Part shown: positions 11,975-22,347 of the stretch, one piece after another | Layout: each line of letters begins with the position of its first letter | Position numbering within the stretch: position 1 is the first letter of the stretch | Source of the DNA: Adiantum capillus-veneris | Taxonomy: Eukaryota; Streptophyta; Polypodiopsida; Polypodiales; Pteridaceae | DNA length: 64,000 nt | NCBI GenBank assembly: GCA_014529385.2 | Contig: CM043944.1 | Coordinates: 49,791,768 to 49,855,767, forward strand | Direction of reading: 5' to 3' | Notes under the pieces: generated by a model | Databases searched by the model: none | Told to the model about the DNA's origin: nothing | Seen by the model: only the letters and a program-made list of their open reading frames with translations | Translations under genes and position numbers: made by a program

Positions 11975-12464
11975 GAAATGAAATGAAATGAGATGTTATA
12001 TTAACGTCTTCAAAAGGTCAAAATGACCTATGAGACCAAACTGTTACAAAATTGTGAATCTGATACCATGTCTGGGTACAGAAAGACTAGAACAAAAATA
12101 CTACTACTACTAGAATCCATCCTCATCTGCACTCTGGATGTCGAGAGAGTATGGCTCAAATCCTCTGTTGTAGTCTCCGTCGATGCTGTGTAGTAGCCCC
12201 TCTCCTCAATCGTGGCCGTCTGGATCTCCGTAGCTCCAGCGCTCGGTTGATGAGAGTGCCGGTAGTGGTCGAATGAGTGCGGGCCGAGCTCTGCAGGTAT
12301 GGCTGCTCCTCTGGCTGTCCCATATCTAGTGAAAAGAAATCTGTAATCTGTCTCTGAGACTGTCTCTCTCTAGCTCTCCCCATCAAAGTGTCTCTATATC
12401 TATGTAACTCAAGTAGATATATTATATAGCCCAAGACATCTCTGATCCTCATAACTCATGACCC

Positions 12465-12467
<3 letters not shown>
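11975..12467 (-). mobile_element. LINE copy 1, 5'-truncated
   Basis: The 3' end of a non-LTR retrotransposon on the minus strand. The tail on the plus strand is GAAATGAAATGAAATG at its left edge, followed by TGTTATATTAACGTCTTC and the hairpin sequence GGTCAAAATGACC. The same order opens the copies at 12499 and 17904. Its right end (CATCTCTGATCCTCATAA…CCCTAG) corresponds to about 13081-13112 of the long copy, where it stops and (GA)n begins. It holds only 3' untranslated and terminal sequence, with no reverse transcriptase. Confidence 0.85.

Positions 12468-12500
<33 letters not shown>
12466..12500. repeat. (GA)n microsatellite between LINE copies 1 and 2
   Basis: About 17 GA units directly joining the 5' edge of LINE copy 1 to the 3' tail of LINE copy 2. 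Confidence 0.97.
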
Positions 12501-12503
<3 letters not shown>

Positions 12504-13094
12504 GAAATGAAATGAAATGTTATATTAAACATCTTCAAAAGGCCAAAATGACCTATGAGACCAAGCGGATACAATCCTTGTGGATGTAATCCAATGTCTG
12601 GGTACAAAAATAAAATGAAGTAAAGTGAAAGACTAAAACTAAAAGACTCACATCATCAACCTGAAAAACAACATCATCATCATCATCCATGCCTGAAAAT
12701 GCCCAGCATCGGGCATTGTCCGAGAAAGTATTGGATTGGTCGCTGAAGAGCTTGATCAATGTCCGCCTCTATCAATAATCGTACTGGGCGTCTCCCGCGT
12801 CGTGCTAGAATAGTCTTGATTCTCTGGTGGAGCCTCCGTGGATGTCACGGTCTCCCCCGTAGACGTGGGCGTCTAGCTCTCCCGAGCTCACTGGCTTTGT
12901 CCATTAATATACGTCTGATAGAAGTGGGCACTGAAGTCTGATGCGAAGCATGCTCATCCAGTTGTTGAGTCCCTACTCTAAAGAGGTCAGTGATCTCCTC
13001 TGTGAATGTCTCCTGATACTTGGTGTCCTCAAGGGACTTTCCTTGTGTCTATGCACAGCTCTGGCTAAAACAACCCAAGGCATCTCTGATCCTG

Positions 13095-16060
13095 CTATCT
13101 CATGACTCTAGCCAACGGTCCAAAGCCCTCTCTGAATAGACAGTGAAAGCAGCCTCGTATCTCATAGTATACCGGACAATGACAAATGTGATGTAACTCT
13201 GTCTCTGGCTCTATATTACATAGCTGGCATATCCTGGCTTCTGCTGGTACTCTCCTAAATCTGCCAGTCTCAATCTCTAGCTGATGCGATGATGTGCGCA
13301 TCTGACCAATAGCACATCGTATCCCATAGGATAAATGAGTGTCCATATAGGCCGGTTTGATCACATATCCATCCTCTGTTAGTTGGAGAATCTTTGTGCC
13401 CAACTCCTGTATCGGCTGTATCCATGTGCTTCTATTATCTAGCTGAATGAAATCCTGACGTATAAGTCTAGTGATCTTTTTCCGTGTGAGAGATAGGGAG
13501 AGTGCATCCAAGGAGTACTGGAATGGAAGCAGTCTATCCATGCTGAAGCCATGTGATAGAAACCATGATGTCATCTGCCCATACCAGATGTTGTGTCCCC
13601 CTGTAGCGCTAGCAATCAAGATGACTCAAGGGCTAGCCGAGCATATCTGTCTTTGGGGAGGTCCCATAAATTATGCATGAAGGAAACTGATCTAGTAAGG
13701 GCCTCGACTACGAGAGGGGGAGCAGCTAGCTCGACTCGAATAATCTCATGTGGCACTGAGGCCTTAGCCTGAACCAGACAAGAGATCATAGAGACTAGAG
13801 GCCTCTCCATACATCTCCATCCATCAGTGGTCCACAAGGGTCCCCAAATATGAACCCCATAAAGTATAGTTGAAGCCACTAGAGTGTCAAAAAGCCACAA
13901 CTTTGTTCGAGGTTCTTGAAACTGAGCCTACGTAGTACGAACACATCTTCTCCAATCCTCCCTAGGCTACATAAGCTCTCGTCAATCTAGTCTCTACTGC
14001 TCTCCTCAATGAAAACACCGGTCCACTTAAGACTACCCCAAGATAGGTGTATGCATATATATACTCCATCGTCTCCTGGCCATATGTAAAAGTAGGTGAT
14101 GACCTCCTTACCCACGGTGGTGTGGTGTTAAACACCATAACCTTGGTTTTCCCTAGGTTAACAGACAATCCGCTATCGTGGACAAATGTGTACAAAGCAT
14201 CTAAATGATGTTGCATCCCCTCCAGGAGTCGGAAATCAACACTATCATCAGCATATAGTAGTAGTGGGATCCATGTCCCTGCCAACTGTGCTCCTCTATC
14301 ACCATCCCTCTCAATGTAGTCAGAAACCTCATCCACATACATGCCAAATAGTGTAGGAGATAGCGGGCAGCCCTGTTTCACCCCAATAGTGGAGTGAACC
14401 AAATCAGAAATCCCCTCTGGAGTGCGCACATGCCCCACTACTGACTTGTATAGAGCCATGATCCACCAACCAGCTCTTTTGGAACCCCCATCTCTTGCAG
14501 TCTACGCATCAATCTAGCTCTGGGCACTGTATTGAAGGCTTTGCGGAAGTCCACAAAGCAACAATAGAGCCGTCTTCCACGTGATCTCCCCTCCTCAATA
14601 ATGGCTCTAAGTGTCATAATATGATCACGAGTAGAGAAACCTCTCCTGAAACCCGCCTTTCCTGCTGCCCGTATCATGATCGTATGCTCTCCTAGTCTTC
14701 ATCCTGTCAATAGCTTTTTTTACCATCCCGGCGGTAAAGAAAGCACGTGTGTGGGAATGGCTCTAGCAGGTCTGGAAGAGGTGGCTGCCCTGAGACGGTG
14801 TAGAGCGATGATGCATACTGACCCCATACCTCCGTAGAAGTGATGACCGGTTGGGGGGAGTGCTCATGGAAGAGTCGCCATGCCTGGCCTGAATCCTGAC
14901 TCAAAAACAACTGATATAAATCCTGCTCTAGCCGAGCTAGAAACGCCCTCTTCTTTCGTCGTACCAAATGCCGAGAAGCAATCCGTGACTGCCTATGAGT
15001 AATGACACCTAGAAGTACCTGCATTTGATGTTGCAGGCTCTCGTCTCTTTGCACTCCTCATCATACCAGCTATTTTAGGGTGTGCTCCCAGAACGTTGGC
15101 GCTGCCCAGGCTCAGTATGGGGGTATGCCTCTGCTGTTGCATCCTGTAGTATCTGTCAATATATAAGTGAGCTCCCCTAAAGGTCTCCCCAGATCCTCTA
15201 TGCATAAGCGTCTATAGATACCATCCATGTAGACAAAATCAATCTTTGAAGTAAAAGTGTATCGGGTATGCATAGGTGTCTATACCAATCGAGCTGTGCT
15301 AAACTGGAATGAGACGGTAAACGTGAGGAGAGCATGATCTACTGCTACCCCAATAGGCCTCGGCCTGATTGTGAAGTCCTGAATAGAGGGTATGCAACTA
15401 GGCGGAGCCAAAACATAATCCACTGTGCTGGCCCCATGTCTATGAGGAAAGCAAGTGAACCCACTCGTCGCTCGAAATCTGAGGAGATGGCCAGTCCATG
15501 TGCAGTCCCCAAATCTGTCAGATACCCCCCATATCCAGTGTGCTCTTCATCCTACAAACACCTAGCCAGTCCCATATCACTGACATCCAATTCTCTCAAC
15601 GTTTCCTCTGAGGTATTGTAGAAAGTTGTCTGAGACTGGCCCGTCCTGGCATTGAAGTCCGCCAAAAGAATGACATCTCCATCCCTAGAGGACTCCCATA
15701 TGTCCTCATCCAATATCATGTAGGGTTACTCCCCCTTGGGCGATGCATAATGAGACGTGTTGGGGGAAAAATAGCATATTGCAATGTAGATGTGGCCTCC
15801 CTGTCTCGACTCTCTGCTCTCACTCTGACCCACATATATCTGGCCTACTCATCCCTCCGAACAATATGAATGAGGGGTTGCAGCTCCTCCCTAAATAGGA
15901 CTACCACACCTCCTGATCCCCGTCCTCTATGCGTTGATCTCACTTCTTGCCTACAAGTAGTCTCCCAATGGTATCCCGTCACTCTAGGTAATGTGCTGCA
16001 AGGAGTCTGATGCGTTATTCGAGTAAAAAATAATGTCTCTTCCCTTAAAGCTATCCTCAA
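13095..16060 (-). pseudogene. LINE ORF2: endonuclease and reverse transcriptase
   Basis: Domains read on the minus strand. An APE-type endonuclease lies at about 15620-16060 (GRGSGGVVVLFREEL; then LLADFNARTG near 15650). Reverse transcriptase begins near 14677 with CCFVDFRKAFNTVPR, continues with GVKQGCPLSPTLFGMYVDEV (14340-14400) and the catalytic LLLYADDSV near 14240-14270. A C-terminal cysteine-histidine segment, CQLCNIEPETELHHICHC, is near 13180-13235. This order is that of L1/I-type non-LTR elements. The domains sit in different frames, so at least four frameshifts have occurred since insertion. The protein would nick the target and copy LINE RNA in place. Confidence 0.87.
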
Positions 16061-16129
16061 ATGCGCCTACATCTAGCTTCATTGATCCGTTACAATTCTA
16101 TGCTGCCATTTTAAGGTTGGTCCCATAGG

Positions 16130-17080
16130 TCTCGCACCGTCATGCGGTGCGTTTTTCCAACACCACTACTCTCCCTCCCCTGTAGCAAGCTATTTTCCCT
16201 TTCTCCCTCGCCATTGGCTACCTATGTTAGAGTGAGGTCATCACCCAAAAATATCCCAGTTTGCTCGAGTGTTGGTCTCTTCTTCAAGAATTCCTTCCTA
16301 GCTCCCAATGTAGGGAAACGTATAATGAGTGCTCTTTCCTTGGACCTTCCTTTCTCATCACTTCCCTTCTTGCCAACTCCAAGCACCTATGTGTGTAGGT
16401 TCAGAAATACCCATGCGCTTCGAGTGCTCTTGCACTTCTTCTATTTTTCCAATGTCTTTGAGACCTGTAACATGCACATGAAGGGCTCTAGTCTTTCTCT
16501 TTTGCTCCTCCTCAATTGTCATATCGATGATAGTCCATGTCGGTGTGGCTTTAGGCATCCTATTTTTTCCTTTCTTTGCGTCCTCAATCCACTTTTCTGC
16601 TTTATCAACCTTCTCTTGTGTTTTGAAAAGGTGCTCCGCTTACGAAGAGGTTGTTCATGCCTTTTGCTCTTCCTCTTCTTGTAGAGTTTCACTTGCTCCT
16701 TAATGCTTTCGAGCTCCTTGATCATTGAGGGCTATTTTCTGCCTCTTTGCGGGGCTTTTTTGCAAGCTGCAAGGTCTGCCTTAAGTGCTTCGATCAATGA
16801 GTTCTTCCGTTTTTTATTTCCAAGATTCAAACATAGTTAGTGCATCCTCTAATCTTTTCTGCGTCATACATTCCATTACATTCACTTCTGCCCTCACAAT
16901 CAGCTGCATTTCGACCTTCAATGATGCGTACATATCGTCACGCTTTTTAAGCATCTCTTTCCTCATAACTGCATACATAGCTTTTTTGTAAGTTTCCGCA
17001 TTTGCATACATCTCTTTTTCAATGTCGCCCCTCAAGAGGCTCAGCTCCGCCTTCATCATCACCTGTACCTTCTCGTACAT
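16130..17080 (-). pseudogene. LINE ORF1: coiled coil, RRM-like and C-terminal domain
   Basis: A minus-strand frame at 16814-17080 (88 codons) is rich in Glu, Lys, Met and Arg with heptad spacing (KKAMYAVMRKEMLKKRDDMY), a probable coiled coil. After breaks, RALHVHVTGLKDIGKIEEVQ (about 16420-16480) looks like the first strand of an RRM-like fold. ARKEFLKKRPTLEQTGIFLG with DDLTL (about 16230-16300) resembles the C-terminal domain of L1 ORF1 proteins. Such proteins bind LINE RNA as trimers. Plant L1 elements usually carry a DUF4283/zinc-knuckle ORF1 instead, so this arrangement is worth noting. Family assignment is by motif shape only. Confidence 0.6.
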
Positions 17081-17819
17081 TAAGTTATCTGACTCTAGAA
17101 AGTTTCTCTGCTCTCACAAAACCTGGCGATAGTGTGCTCTCTCGAAACCTCCGCCTAAATGTCACTTTCTATTTAGGCGGGGTTTCATAAATGTTGTCAT
17201 CCCCGGCATCGACTGGTTGGTCCATCCCCAAGCACCCGAATAAATCCTTGCGATGGGATCACCTTGGCCTGTGAAGAGAGAGAGTGGCGACCTCTTGCTA
17301 TGTGCCGCCTTCGACAGCGTGCAAAAATCTCTTTTCGGGAGGAAAAGAGATTTAGCAAGATGCGGGCTTCACCCGGGCCCACTTGCTTGCATATACGCAC
17401 GCTTGTGTGATCTGTGTGTGTTGTGTGTGTGAATTCGTGTGAACCATCCCTTAGAGGGAGAGATTTTCACGATAGAACAGTCTCTAGCAATAGAAGACTT
17501 CTTTAAGGATAAAAGACTTCTATAGTGATAGAAGACTTCTTTAAGGGCTGCTTACGAGAGTCGCGATAGAAGACTATGAGAGACCCTGTCGTACATGAAC
17601 CCGTCGCCCAACTGCTGTGCGATGAGCGGGACGAGGGGACTGCGATGAGAAGGCTCTCCTCCTTGCTACGCCCAAACCCTATCGCTACCTCTCCCTACCT
17701 TGCTTGTCGCCCATCGCCCAAAACCAAGTCGCCTAACCTGTTCGCTGCCATTGCACTGCCTTGCCCCTTCAAGTGACGCGCGAGCGGCAGAAAGCCATGG
17801 CACGGGCAGGGGTGGTGAC

Positions 17820-17821
<2 letters not shown>

Positions 17822-17905
<84 letters not shown>
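17822..17905. repeat. (GA)n microsatellite between LINE copies 2 and 3
   Basis: About 42 uninterrupted GA units between the 5' end of LINE copy 2 and the 3' tail of LINE copy 3. Confidence 0.98.
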
Positions 17906-17908
<3 letters not shown>

Positions 17909-18250
17909 AATGAAATGAAATGAAATGTTATATTAACGTTTTCAAAATGCCAAAGTGACCTATGAGACCAGAAAGTTACAATGTGGTGTATTGATACAAA
18001 GTGTGAGTAACAAAATGAAAATACTATGGAATCCTAAGCTGCTAGATGTGAACTAAGCAACTAGCTCGGATTGTGTAGGATATGAGTGGGGGGTGAAGCG
18101 AATGGGGGGCTAATACAACACAATGTGGGTGCATCCTCAAAAAGAGCTAAATGACAGGAGATTCACCATCGGTCGCTGGCGGATCTCACCAATCTCCTCC
18201 ATGGTGATTACGAGGCCAGACATTTAATTTGCAATCTCAGATGCGAGGAG
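17904..18250 (-). mobile_element. LINE copy 3, 3' end only
   Basis: The tail GATGAAATGAAATGAAATG is followed by GTTATATTAACGTTTTC and a hairpin variant (GCCAAAGTGACC), as in copies 1 and 2. Similarity fades after about 18010. The right border is placed where the Copia fragment starts and is uncertain. Confidence 0.7.
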
Positions 18251-18251
18251 A

Positions 18252-18800
18252 TTTATGCACAGCCCATGGTTTAAGCGTTTGCAGGTTGTGAAGCGGATCT
18301 TTATGCTACTTGAGTGGCTCTATACATCTTGGGTTATTTTATCTCAAGCAAGGACCATTGTTGCCAGATTTACATGCTTTTTCGGACTCGCATTGGGTTG
18401 GGACTATGACACTCATGTGTCCACAAGTGGTTGTGGTTCATGCTTGGGGAAATTGCTGTGAAATCTACATGCTTTTTCAGACTCGGATTGGGTTGGGGCT
18501 ATGACACTAGTGTGTCCACAAGTGGTTGTTGTTTCATACTTGGTAACTCGTGCAAATCGTGGTGGAGCAAGAGTGGCCTACAGTGGCTACTTCTAGTTGT
18601 GAAGCTGAGTACAAGGCAGCTTTCAACGGTTGAGTGTGTTTGGCTTAGAATCCTTATGAATCATTTGGGTGTTAGACAGCAATATGCCGCCACCATCTTC
18701 ACTAGCAATCGGAGGGCATTGGCAGTTGGGAGGAACACAGTACTGCATGCTTGTACCAAGCACATTGAGGTGCATTGCCACCTTTTGTGAGTTGATCACA
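18252..18800 (+). pseudogene. Copia RNase H fragment with internal duplication
   Basis: The plus strand encodes FMHSPWFKRLQVVKRIF and, in broken frames, the end of a Copia RNase H domain (VAARS-type CEAEYKAAF, ECVWLRILMNHLGV, then the ALAVGRNTVLHA and TKHIEVHCH segments). The same region in better condition is at 50936-51530 on the minus strand. A 95-bp segment is tandemly duplicated (18371-18465 and 18466-18560). Most of the Copia element is missing. Confidence 0.8.
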
Positions 18801-19541
18801 ATTCATAGGGCTTGGCATTTACATAAACATGAAGCATTACTCATCACTCTCTTGATTTACAACTCACTCGTCTTATGATCCATCCTCGAGGACGACAACT
18901 TTTTCTTGTACATGACTTGATTCTCTTACACGGTTAAATTTTAAAAATCTGCAAGAACTCAAAAAGTAGCACACGTAAGGTTAACTACAAAGGAATTAAT
19001 ATTGCACCAATCACATGAAAGGCGTAGCACCTGGACTTCTCTGAGCAAGTTGTTCCATATCACAGATGAAGAGAAGGTATCAGCTATTGATTTGCAATTT
19101 TTTCAACTTATTCATTAGACGAGCATACCAAAAAGAAGTGTGTCATGACCAAGTAGGCCACGTATGCTCGAGTTAGAATTGTCACATGGCACATTTATTG
19201 GTTACAAAAAAATGGTGTACCAAATGCAAATATTTTGCTACAATTCACAAGAAAACTAGCTGTTTTTACAAGCTTCACGAGCCAGTCAGTAAACCAAGAA
19301 GAAGAACAATGCCTGCTCAATTTTCTCATTAGTTGGTATCCTACGGTTAGCAATAGACAAAGAAGCACAAAATTCTCCAACCACTGAAAGCATGTAAAGA
19401 ACTACTGAATAACTTGCAAGCATTCACTGTAGAAATACATGTTTCAAATTTTTAATGTGGCTCATTTTGTGTTTGATCTCCTAATCTTCTTCAAAGCGAA
19501 TGTTTGGCATAAAAATGGGAAGGCAACCCAATCAAACTTAC

Positions 19542-19667
19542 TGGTAAAGTTCTTCCATCATTTGCTCCCACCCAATTCCCTCCAATGAGAGCCTTGGAAC
19601 GAAACAAGCCTGCCTCCTTGATTTGGCTTATTGCTACCTCTTGTGCTGATGAGGTCAAAGCTCGAAC
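19542..19667 (-). CDS. ALDH5F1: succinate-semialdehyde dehydrogenase, upstream exon (partial gene)
   Basis: A 126-bp exon of 42 codons, VRALTSSAQEVAISQIKEAG, then LFRSKALIGGNWVGANDGRT, then LP. The segment LFRSKALIGG-x-W-x4-DGRT followed by NPATGE on the next exon is the N-terminal start of the SSADH catalytic domain. Borders on the minus strand are an acceptor at ATGCAG (19668-19673) and a GTAAGT donor at 19536-19541, both phase 0. The residues before LFRSK would belong to the mitochondrial targeting region or a linker. An in-frame ATG two codons upstream of the exon border could be an alternative start, but an upstream exon with a transit peptide is more likely. I found none in the window. 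Confidence 0.83.
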
Positions 19668-20104
19668 CTGCATGATATGCCATGCACAGTGCTTAATACT
19701 TCCCGCCAAAGACACAGCAAACCTAAACTGTTGAAACAGTAATAATGAATTACAAGCACAAGTTTCTTCTATCTAATGAGGAAGCAGAGCTTGCTGCATT
19801 CATAATTTGAACCATAGCAAAAACATTCAGCTTGTGTGGCACGCAAACAGTTAACAGCACTGCTGAAGCACATTTCTACACAAAATTCATCCAACGGCCT
19901 TAAGCTTCCAAATATGTCCCTAATAGATCACAGTCAACAAAATGCAAATAAAGGAGCATCCATTTTTCTCACTGGTAGGTACCATGCGAACAGAAACTAG
20001 TGTTCAAGATGTAGCAATGTACTCATCCACTGACAGAGGGTTGGATATACCTAGACAACTTTTGGGAGGTTAAACCCTCAAATTGGACCGGTTGAATGGG
20101 TCCT
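19668..20104. other. no recognisable feature
   Basis: Presumed upstream intron or 5' flank of the dehydrogenase. No transit-peptide exon or promoter motif could be identified. Confidence 0.35.
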
Positions 20105-20391
20105 TGCTAGTGGTGATTTGGATCTCTTAGCAAGAGATTGTGTAGTACAGCCTTGCTACAAGTCACAATTTGCATACAGATAATAGCTTCTTATTTGTCT
20201 CACCACAGGGCATCTCAAAAGATTTACTAATTATGAAGGGTTCTCTGCTAGTGGTGATTTGGATCTCTTAGCAAGAGATTGTGTAGTACAGCCTTGTTAC
20301 AAGTCACAAATTGCATACAGCAATAGCTTCTTATTTGTCGCATCAGCACGGGACATCTCAAAAGATTTACTAATTATGAAGGGTTCTCTGC
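20105..20391. repeat. tandem duplication, about 142-145 bp
   Basis: The sequence starting GCTAGTGGTGATTTGGATCT at 20105 recurs at 20247. Both copies run through TTGTGTAGTACAGCCTTG to AATTATGAAGGGTTCTCTGC. They differ by a few substitutions and small indels, and the period is not a multiple of three. Confidence 0.95.
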
Positions 20392-20813
20392 AAGATCTTA
20401 AATGTTCACATCACTTGGAAAAAGCTATTGGCAAATACATGGGAGAGAATGTCAGCAAGCACCATTGGATGTGTCAGTTGGCAATGGTGAGCATGATATG
20501 TGCTACTATCCTACATACTGTAAAATTAGAGGATTTGGACCAATCTCCAGATAGCAAACCCACTCAAGGGCCCCATCCCATTTCCAAAATGGTATTTTCT
20601 ATTCATTGCATAGAAGCAATGTACATGATATACCTCATGCATTACCTCACCCAACTCAAAGGGGAGATGATCGCCACAAAAACTCTTTATAGGAAGCACC
20701 TCAGGACTGAATTTGATAGCAATGAAATCCCACTCGATTGGGCTGCAGAGGGCTACGAAGGGTCTAGGACCGATTTGCATACACCCGCTATCAAAAGGAT
20801 CAATTGTGAGTAA
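20259..20813 (+). CDS. unrecognised open frame, 184 codons
   Basis: Longest open frame in the 19.7-21.8 kb interval that is not clearly from a transposon. It begins inside the second unit of the tandem duplication (MDLLARDCVVQPCYKSQIAY). It has a hydrophobic stretch around residues 75-90 (CQLAMVSMICATI) and another near 110-130. No family motif is recognised and no splice or promoter context supports expression. It may be chance or a decayed transposon gene. Confidence 0.15.
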   Translation: MDLLARDCVVQPCYKSQIAYSNSFLFVASARDISKDLLIMKGSLQDLKCSHHLEKAIGKYMGENVSKHHWMCQLAMVSMICATILHTVKLEDLDQSPDSKPTQGPHPISKMVFSIHCIEAMYMIYLMHYLTQLKGEMIATKTLYRKHLRTEFDSNEIPLDWAAEGYEGSRTDLHTPAIKRINCE

Positions 20814-21804
20814 AAACACAGATCTGGTTGCAAATTTTACGGGCGAAAATGCAACACCAGATGGAGAAGAGGTGAGGCAATGATGGCAGTAAGGCCGCAA
20901 GGGTAGCACCAAAGGTTGACCCTAATAAGCCATGAGCTGCGGAAAAGGATGAAAGCAATTGCAACTATAGGAGGTGCAAGAGATAATTGAATGTCACGTG
21001 CACATAAAACCCTATGTGCATGTGGACAAGCTTACTCCTACTTCTAGGCTTTAGGAAAGCCTAGGAATGTTCTGGCACCCTTGTGAGCCTGTACAAAGGA
21101 CGTGCATGTCCATGCACTTTACATTAGTTGCATACTTGTAGCTGGAAAAGTATGTTGTGCTCTCTACTGTGGGTGCCCCTCAATACAATGTGCAAGAAAT
21201 CTCTCTCCAAACAGGATTAACACTAAATAGCAATGGAACAACAAAGAAAACTCAAATGACTCAACAGTAGACTCCAAACACAATGGAGCTCAACCAACTC
21301 ATGAGACAAAACAAACGCTGGCTGGCAGCACACTCAGCTCCAAGCCCAGGACTCATGGGTACAATAGGGGTGTCGAGGCTCCGTCTGTGCAGGGAGAGTG
21401 CAAGTGTGCAAATGCTAGACTGAACACCAGAGTCAAGACTCTAGACTCATAGAAATTGTGATGCATGTGACAACTAGAACCAACTAAGCATATATACAAC
21501 CATAAAGACACTGACTCTAAGTACCGACGTACTAAACCACATAAATCTAGCATCTTTCAAAATACATATGCAAACAATACACACATGAGAGAGCACATGT
21601 AACAGGTTCATTTTAGGAATTCCCATTTCATAGTACTTCTTTACATAAAGTCATTCAGCAGGATACAGCAAAATACTGTCAACCTGTCAATATCCCTGAA
21701 ATCTCAAAAGAAATCAGTGATTCCCATCGAGGTAACCCGTGACAAAGGAGCGGAGTAACTCTCCTCTTGTGTAATCCGCACCCACCAGATTCAACCTGCT
21801 GATT
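20814..21804. other. no recognisable feature
   Basis: AT-rich sequence with scattered stops on both strands. I see nothing that can be named. Confidence 0.35.
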
Positions 21805-22347
21805 CATTGGTAACTCTTGAAATAGTCAGTGCTAAACCAAAAGCCTTTTTGAGTTTATGTTCCTACTACAAGTGGTTCATTCGGAAGTTTGCGGAGATTG
21901 GACTTATGTTCCTATTACAAGAAGTACAAAGATTGAAGCCTTTTGATGATGCTTTTTGGTCTCACAAACGCTTCTGCAACGTTCAACAAGATGATCGATA
22001 GGATTTTCAAACAATACACCTTTTTCGATGACATCATCGTATTCTCCAAGAGGAAGCAAAGCACAGCCACCATCTCTTACAAGTTTTTCAGGCATTATGG
22101 CAACATAGATTCATGGTTAATGGGAAGAAGAACGAGTTTTTCTTGCCAGAGATACTTTTTGGAACACATCGTCTCTTCAGAGGGTGTAAAAATGGACACG
22201 GCCAAAGTAGAAACTATCCTAGATTGAAAAAATATAGATAAAGTTTGCAGCTTTTTGGGCTTATGTTCATCCTACAATCGGTTCATTCGGAAGTTTGCGG
22301 AGATTTCTTCGCCCATACACATTTTGACTCAGAAAGGAGTTTCCTAT
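21805..22347 (+). pseudogene. Gypsy reverse transcriptase fragment, left part
   Basis: Decayed RT of the element A family on the plus strand: FGLTNASATFNKMIDRIF (about 21945-22010), FFDDIIVFSKR (about 22020-22055), YFLEHIVSSEGVKMDTAKVE (22155-22210) and FLGLCSSYNRFIRKFAEISS (22250-22310). A second copy of the LCSYYKWFIRKFAEIG segment lies out of order at 21855-21905, so the fragment is rearranged. It is cut at 22347 by element B and resumes at 28783 in the same frame. Confidence 0.85.

Larger units (their letters stand above)
12499..17821 (-). mobile_element. LINE copy 2, near full length, L1-like
   Basis: About 5.3 kb on the minus strand, with (GA)n on both sides. From 5' to 3' on its own strand it has a GC-rich leader (17821 down to about 17400), an ORF1 with coiled coil and RNA-binding fold, an ORF2 with endonuclease and reverse transcriptase, a 3' hairpin and an (ATTTC)n tail instead of poly(A). 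Both open frames are broken. The assignment of 17080-17821 to the element rests on continuity with the (GA)n border, not on a motif. Confidence 0.8.
9890..19541 (-). other. 9.65-kb intron of the dehydrogenase gene
   Basis: Inferred intron between the exons at 19542-19667 and 9790-9889. The donor on the minus strand is GTAAGT next to 19542 and the acceptor AG is at 9890-9891. Joining the exons gives an uninterrupted dehydrogenase reading (DGRTLP then VHNPATGE). The intron contains a Gypsy fragment, three LINE copies, two long (GA)n tracts and a Copia fragment. Intervals 9892-10200 and 18880-19541 show nothing recognisable. Confidence 0.8.

Noticed and set aside
16142-16684. 180-codon plus-strand open frame
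   Set aside because: It is the shadow of the LINE ORF1 on the opposite strand; composition (Ser/Phe/Leu-rich) is the complement of a Glu/Lys-rich coiled coil.
17700-17918. Arg-Glu repeat protein
   Set aside because: Translation of the (GA)n microsatellite. The same applies to frames at 23066-23566 and their complements.
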